Shown here piece after piece: positions 6,495 through 10,071 of a DNA stretch of 10,071 bases; positions within the stretch are counted from its first letter, which is position 1; each line of letters starts with the position of its first letter. The stretch is from Phycisphaerales bacterium. Its GTDB lineage: Bacteria; Planctomycetota; Phycisphaerae; Sedimentisphaerales; Anaerobacaceae. The position numbers were made by a program, and so were the translations under genes. The stretch is from contig DQCG01000292.1 in NCBI GenBank assembly GCA_003533825.1, forward strand, positions 1-10,071. Reading direction: 5' to 3'. The notes below the pieces were generated by a model that saw nothing but the letters and a program-made list of their open reading frames with translations, did no database searches and was not told the DNA's origin.

Positions 6495-8450
6495 TTATTT
6501 TTGATTCTGTGAATCCTCTTGTGTGGAGCTTGAGACCGCTGCCGGCTCAACTTCATCCTTCTCTTCCGATTCGGGGATGTCCTCGGCTTTTGCTTTGCCG
6601 GAATTTTTCAAAAGGGACTGGACATACTGATCAATCTGACCGAGGACCTCTTTAAAGTCATCTCGATCGATTGCCTGGCCATCTTTGGCTGATGGTTTAT
6701 CAGCGGGCTTGTCCTTTTCTTCCGATTCGGTGATATTCTTCTCTTCGGCTTTGGATTTTTCCTGCTGCTCTGATTCCGGGATCACGCTCTGATCCCAGGG
6801 GGCATAGTTCCAGTTAATGAACATACTGCTGATCTTCTTGAGTGCGTGACGTGCTTCATCCTTGTCCTTGAAGGTGAAATCCGCCTCGAGGATTTCGAGT
6901 ATCTTGTCGAAGACGAAACGCTGTCGATCGACCGAGGTGGCGGCATCCACAGCGTCGAACGCATTTTGCTGCAAATAGGCGGAATCGAAGAACTCCGCCT
7001 TGAGCATTATCGTGAAATCCTCGATCGGTGTCCCTTCTTCGCCGACGACCATCATCATCTGGCGTATCTCGTCGCCTCGCCTGAGCATGTTATGTACTTT
7101 TTTGACTTTTTTCGGATCGATGATGCCGACATATTTGCTCCAGCTATCCAGCGGATCGATGGCGGGATAACGACGCGCATCACTTCGGGATCGACTCAGA
7201 CCGTGGAAAGCGCCGACAACTTTGAGCGTTGCCTGGGTAACCGGTTCATCGAAGTTGCCGCCGGCGGGACTGACTGTACCGCCGATAGTCACCGATGCTA
7301 TGCGTTTGTCACGAAGCTCAATAGCCGCCGCCCGCTCATAGAAATCCGCGATACGGCTTTCGAGGTAGGCAGGAAACGCCTCCTCGCCGGGTATCCCTTC
7401 CAGACGCCCTGAAATCTCACGCATCGCCTGGGCCCAGCGACTGGTCGAATCGGCCAGAAGCAGAACGTTCAGGCCGATCTGCCGGTAGTACTCCGCCAGC
7501 GTCATGCCGGTATAGACGGAGGCATCACGTGCGGCAACGGGCATGGCGGACGTATTGCAGATGATAATGGTTCGTTCCATCAAACTTTTGCCTGTTCGCG
7601 GATCCTGCAATTCGGGGAATTCCCTGATCGTATCTACAACTTCACCCGCCCGTTCCCCGCAGGCGGTAATTATTACGATATCGACACGGGCATGACGTGA
7701 AGTTATCTGCTGCAATACGGTTTTGCCTGCGCCGAAAGGCCCCGGAATACAATACGTGCCGCCCTGTACAATCGGGAACATCGAATCAATAATACGAACG
7801 CTTGTAACCATCGGCTTCGTTGGCAACAATCGTCTCTTTGCTACGCACAACGGCCGTTTTACCGGCCAGACTTGTTCCATGGTTACAGGGTGTTCGTTGC
7901 CGGAGGAATCGGTCAGTTTCGCGATTTCCTTCGTAATAGGATATGAACCGGGTTCGGCAACGGATTGAACTGTGTATTGGCCTTCCCAGCCGAACGGTAC
8001 CATAATGTTATGTTCAAATATACTCTCCGGAACGCTGCCGAGCGTATCTGCCGCCATAACCGTGGCGCCGGCCTGGACTTTTGGGGTCCAGTCCCACGTG
8101 CACTCGGTATCCAGGGCGTGAATATAATTGCCCGGTTCGAGAAAATAGCCCACTTTTTCACCCAGCTCCGGCAGTGGATTCTGAAGTCCGTCGTAAATCT
8201 GGCCCAGCAGGCCCGGACCCAGCACCACCGAGAGCATGTCTTCCTGGAACTCTACCCGGTCTCCTACCTTAAGGCCGCGAGTCTCTTCGAATATCTGGAG
8301 ATCGACGGAGTCGCCGCGAATCCGGATAATCTCGCACAGGAGCTTGATCCCATCGTGACGCACACAATAACCTACGGCGTTTTTAACAACTCGGTCTTTG
8401 GTTTGAGCCACAACCATATTTCCAAAGACGGCTTTAATTTGTCCTATCAC
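6495..8450 (-). CDS. atpA: V-type ATP synthase subunit A, catalytic, with extended C-terminus
   Basis: This is a 651-residue catalytic ATPase subunit (EC 7.1.2.2 family). The beta-barrel is at about 1-70 and the A-specific non-homologous region at about 115-200. Walker A is GPFGAGKT (237-244) and CGERAGE (264-270) carries the catalytic Glu. Walker B and nearby residues are LLLADSTSRWAQAMRE (330-345). SVTIGGTVSPAGGNF (386-400) and YPAIDPLDSWSKY (428-440) are conserved. The head ends at about 555 (NYAPWDQS). Beyond it lies a Glu/Lys/Ser/Pro-rich, probably disordered stretch (557-595), a helix (about 596-616) and a second acidic tail (617-651). This makes the protein some 60 residues longer than the usual 580-590. 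The start is a GTG at 8450 with GAGG seven bases before it; no better ATG lies nearby. It follows the DUF2764 gene by about 50 bases and precedes atpB by about 60. Confidence 0.95.
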   Translation of the reverse strand: MIGQIKAVFGNMVVAQTKDRVVKNAVGYCVRHDGIKLLCEIIRIRGDSVDLQIFEETRGLKVGDRVEFQEDMLSVVLGPGLLGQIYDGLQNPLPELGEKVGYFLEPGNYIHALDTECTWDWTPKVQAGATVMAADTLGSVPESIFEHNIMVPFGWEGQYTVQSVAEPGSYPITKEIAKLTDSSGNEHPVTMEQVWPVKRPLCVAKRRLLPTKPMVTSVRIIDSMFPIVQGGTYCIPGPFGAGKTVLQQITSRHARVDIVIITACGERAGEVVDTIREFPELQDPRTGKSLMERTIIICNTSAMPVAARDASVYTGMTLAEYYRQIGLNVLLLADSTSRWAQAMREISGRLEGIPGEEAFPAYLESRIADFYERAAAIELRDKRIASVTIGGTVSPAGGNFDEPVTQATLKVVGAFHGLSRSRSDARRYPAIDPLDSWSKYVGIIDPKKVKKVHNMLRRGDEIRQMMMVVGEEGTPIEDFTIMLKAEFFDSAYLQQNAFDAVDAATSVDRQRFVFDKILEILEADFTFKDKDEARHALKKISSMFINWNYAPWDQSVIPESEQQEKSKAEEKNITESEEKDKPADKPSAKDGQAIDRDDFKEVLGQIDQYVQSLLKNSGKAKAEDIPESEEKDEVEPAAVSSSTQEDSQNQK

Positions 8451-8452
8451 AA

Positions 8453-8464
8453 TATTTCCTCACT
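8453..8464 (-). promoter_or_regulatory. Ribosome binding site supporting the GTG start of atpA
   Basis: On the minus strand GTGAGGAAATATT leads directly into the GTG start codon, placing GAGG seven bases upstream. This spacing supports GTG 8450 as the start and fits the family N-terminus, where IGQIKAVFGNMVVA begins the first beta strand. Confidence 0.6.
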
Positions 8465-8500
8465 ATCAAGCGATATTGATATTGTATTATGTAATCAGAT

Positions 8501-9238
8501 TTATGTTAAATTTGTCTCATTGTGTTGTTTCTCGGATAAAATCCTCCGCCAGCGGTGCAGAAGTATCAGTTTTGCAGCGTACACTTCAATTTCACAGGCG
8601 TGGAAACTGTACCAGCCCCCGTGCTGTTCGCAGAAGTCCCATCTCGCCTCATCCAGCACTCTAAGTGCAGTCAGGGGATTAGAAGCTCCGGACCATTCAG
8701 ATACGGCGTGACTATAATCTGTATTCCTGTCGGCCAGTTCGGGTGCGACCAGATAAGCGGCGGGATCCAACTCGAGCGTTTGAGCACGAGCTGTGGCCAG
8801 TGCATTGCGAAGCCCGACCTCGAATCCGATCCAGGCTTTCAAAAAGCTGCTTCGCGTGCGCTTTGCTACAGATGCCGCATGACGAAAGTATCGTGCCCAG
8901 ATTCCATCGATATTCAATCGCTCGTTTTCCTTTTCCTCCTGGGCCCCTTCAGCCGATTCCGGCGGCAAAAGGAAATCCGGCAAAACATTTTCGTCCTCTC
9001 TCTTGTCGAGTGAAAGAATAACAAGATCGACCTGATCCTTATCGATTTCTTCCGTCAGCAACGCCTGGTATTGCATCAGATCATCGCTTAGAAGAAGCAC
9101 CTCAGCAGTACCGACAGGACCATTCGAGTCAATAACCTGCTCCAGGAAACCGTGCTTACCCAGTGGAGGAATACTACCGATAGGTTCCAATGTCGGAAGA
9201 ATGCTTAATAAATATTCATATCGATGAAGTTTACTCAT
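8501..9238 (-). CDS. DUF2764 protein of the V-type ATPase operon, likely subunit C substitute
   Basis: This is a 245-residue soluble protein with no signal peptide. The N-terminal YEYLLSILPTLEPI (8-21) matches the start typical of DUF2764 proteins, a family found almost only between the E and A genes of V-type ATPase operons of this layout. The middle (93-108) is a Glu-rich linker. After it, a helical domain contains WIGFEVGLRNALATARA (136-152) and ends in LILLHRWRR (224-232). Its slot is where archaeal operons carry C (the funnel joining shaft to membrane ring) and F. The GLRNALATARA helix faintly recalls subunit C/d helices. I infer a C-like role, but experimental proof is not known to me. 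It starts 17 bases after atpE in an A-rich leader without a clear Shine-Dalgarno sequence. Confidence 0.8.
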   Translation of the reverse strand: MSKLHRYEYLLSILPTLEPIGSIPPLGKHGFLEQVIDSNGPVGTAEVLLLSDDLMQYQALLTEEIDKDQVDLVILSLDKREDENVLPDFLLPPESAEGAQEEKENERLNIDGIWARYFRHAASVAKRTRSSFLKAWIGFEVGLRNALATARAQTLELDPAAYLVAPELADRNTDYSHAVSEWSGASNPLTALRVLDEARWDFCEQHGGWYSFHACEIEVYAAKLILLHRWRRILSEKQHNETNLT

Positions 9239-9255
9239 TATTTTTTTGTGCCGTC

Positions 9256-9885
9256 TTAATCCTTGGCCTTAGCTGCTTTCTCTAAGAATTGCTGAAGGTC
9301 AGGGTCAATCATCTCCGCCAGCAAAGATGTTACAGAGTCGGTACTTACTTCTACAGTCGAACCTTCAATTTTATATTCGAAACCCTCTTTAGCCAGGTTG
9401 TAACCGATGTCAAGCTGAACGTTTTGATTATTAAGTGAATGTGCCAGCTCTCTAAGCGAAGTTTCCAACAGTCGGCTTTTTGTTTTTTTGGAAATATTAA
9501 TCTCAGTGGTAGTTTTATTTTCTGTACCGGCCTTTGCATAAGCAGGGATTACTTCACGCAAGACGTTCACAAGTGTTTCTTCGTCATTAAGGGCTTTTTC
9601 AATATTCAATTTCAGTATTGATTTAAGCTGTAAACTCAGCTTTTCACGCAGCAGGAAAATAGCATCGCGCATAGCTAATTCCAGACTTGAATTCATTCGG
9701 GCCTTTATTTTTTCGGCTTCAGCCTGTGCCTGGGCAATTATCTGATTTGCCGTTTCTTTGGCCTCGGCGTTAATTTCGTCTGCTTTCTCTTTGGCCTCGG
9801 CCTCAATCTTCATGGCTGCTTTCTTGCCGGCATCCACACCTTCTGATTCTAACGTTTTGACGAAGGATTCTATATTTGTTGGCAT
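9256..9885 (-). CDS. atpE: V-type ATP synthase subunit E, peripheral stalk
   Basis: This is a 209-residue subunit of the stator stalk that holds the A3B3 head against rotation. The N-terminal half (about 15-95) is one long Ala/Glu/Lys helix. Residues 27-59 repeat with an 11-residue period (IEAEAKEKADE, INAEAKETANQ, IIAQAQAEAEK), the hendecad pattern of right-handed coiled coils known for E/G stalks. The C-terminal half (about 100-205) is the globular part that caps subunit B, with EINISKKTKSRL and the closing DPDLQQFLEKAA. AGGAAA lies about eight bases before the ATG. It is the first gene of the operon. The usual coiled-coil partner, G/H, is not encoded in this window; in this operon type E may pair with itself or with an unlinked protein. 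Confidence 0.9.
   Translation of the reverse strand: MPTNIESFVKTLESEGVDAGKKAAMKIEAEAKEKADEINAEAKETANQIIAQAQAEAEKIKARMNSSLELAMRDAIFLLREKLSLQLKSILKLNIEKALNDEETLVNVLREVIPAYAKAGTENKTTTEINISKKTKSRLLETSLRELAHSLNNQNVQLDIGYNLAKEGFEYKIEGSTVEVSTDSVTSLLAEMIDPDLQQFLEKAAKAKD
9755..9801 (-). repeat. 33-base direct repeat inside atpE coding the hendecads
   Basis: TCTTTGGCCTCGGC occurs at 9755-9768 and again at 9788-9801, exactly 33 bases apart, and encodes successive AEAKE units of the stalk helix. It matches one 11-residue turn of the coiled coil, so it may record a recent duplication of one hendecad or simply similar codon choice for a repeated peptide. Confidence 0.6.
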
Positions 9886-10071
9886 ATTCTTATTTCCTAA
9901 ATCTTGTTATTTGACAGCAAGGGTCAAATACATGCATATTCTTTGAAGTTTATTTGGTAGCATTGGAATGGTTTCTTTATCAATTCCATTCGTGCCCCTA
10001 CTTTACAGGAATCCATATTCCTAAAAGGCTTAGTAGACTACACCATTTCCAGAAAGATGGCAACAAATAAC
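9886..10071 (-). promoter_or_regulatory. Leader and probable promoter region of the ATPase operon
   Basis: No convincing gene is seen here. On the minus strand TTGACC (complement of 9922-9927) could be a -35 box, but no clear TATAAT-like hexamer lies 17 bases on. The region is rich in small inverted repeats: ATTTGAC/GTCAAAT (9909-9915 and 9923-9929, 7-base spacer), GAATGG/CCATTC (9966-9971 and 9986-9991), and AGGAAT/ATTCCT (10007-10012 and 10017-10022, 4-base loop). The GGAAT/ATTCC pair recurs four times between 9965 and 10022, suggesting protein binding or RNA structure. A short open frame at the right edge of the minus strand (about 10069 to 9999) ends in a hydrophobic peptide and could be an upstream gene's tail, but this is weak. 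Confidence 0.35.

Noticed and set aside
7965..8711. A 248-codon open frame on the plus strand opposite atpA and the DUF2764 gene
   Set aside because: It crosses the junction of two well-supported genes on the other strand, has no recognisable motif and no good ribosome site, and its composition is that of an antisense frame. The same applies to the frames at 2716-3297 and 6846-7412.

Overview
The window is dominated by one seven-gene operon on the minus strand (9885 down to 2132) for a V/A-type rotary ATPase. In transcription order it encodes E, a DUF2764 protein, A, B, D, I and K. This is the compact gene order known from Chlamydiae, Spirochaetes, Bacteroidetes and Planctomycetota-related bacteria. 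It differs from the archaeal, Thermus and Enterococcus order, which also carries separate C, F and G/H genes. The catalytic A subunit has an intact P-loop, B has the usual degenerate one, I has the membrane arginine, and K is a four-helix proteolipid with one clear carboxylate. The complex should couple ATP hydrolysis or synthesis to H+ or Na+ movement across the cytoplasmic membrane, and K residues hint at Na+. Junctions are tight: D/I and I/K overlap by ATGA, and the other gaps are about 17 to 65 bases.

To the left, on the plus strand and convergent with the operon, is one gene (365-1921). It encodes a Tat-exported protein whose C-terminal half resembles the L-fucose/L-arabinose isomerase fold. 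A 9-bp hairpin with a T tract on the minus strand (1920-1954) ends the ATPase operon between the two units.

The most unusual item lies between atpK and that terminator, at 1961-2071 on the minus strand. It is about 37 in-frame codons that look like the MTNY...RGYPG...YTD stretch of a canonical V/A-ATPase B subunit. It is nearer to the archaeal/Enterococcus-type motif than to the B gene of this operon, and has no stop codon before the terminator. I read it as a relic of a second B gene.

The left edge (1-364) holds a possible gene tail, a repeat block with a 63-base period built partly of 7-base units, and an 8+7+8 inverted repeat around a TTGACA box. The right edge (9886-10071) is the operon leader and carries several small inverted repeats but no convincing gene.

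The ATPase type, the Tat-exported isomerase-like protein, the moderate GC content and the repeat-rich intergenic DNA suggest a Planctomycetota bacterium, perhaps Phycisphaerae. This is inference from gene families; no marker gene in the window settles it. I saw no rRNA, tRNA, CRISPR array or transposase.
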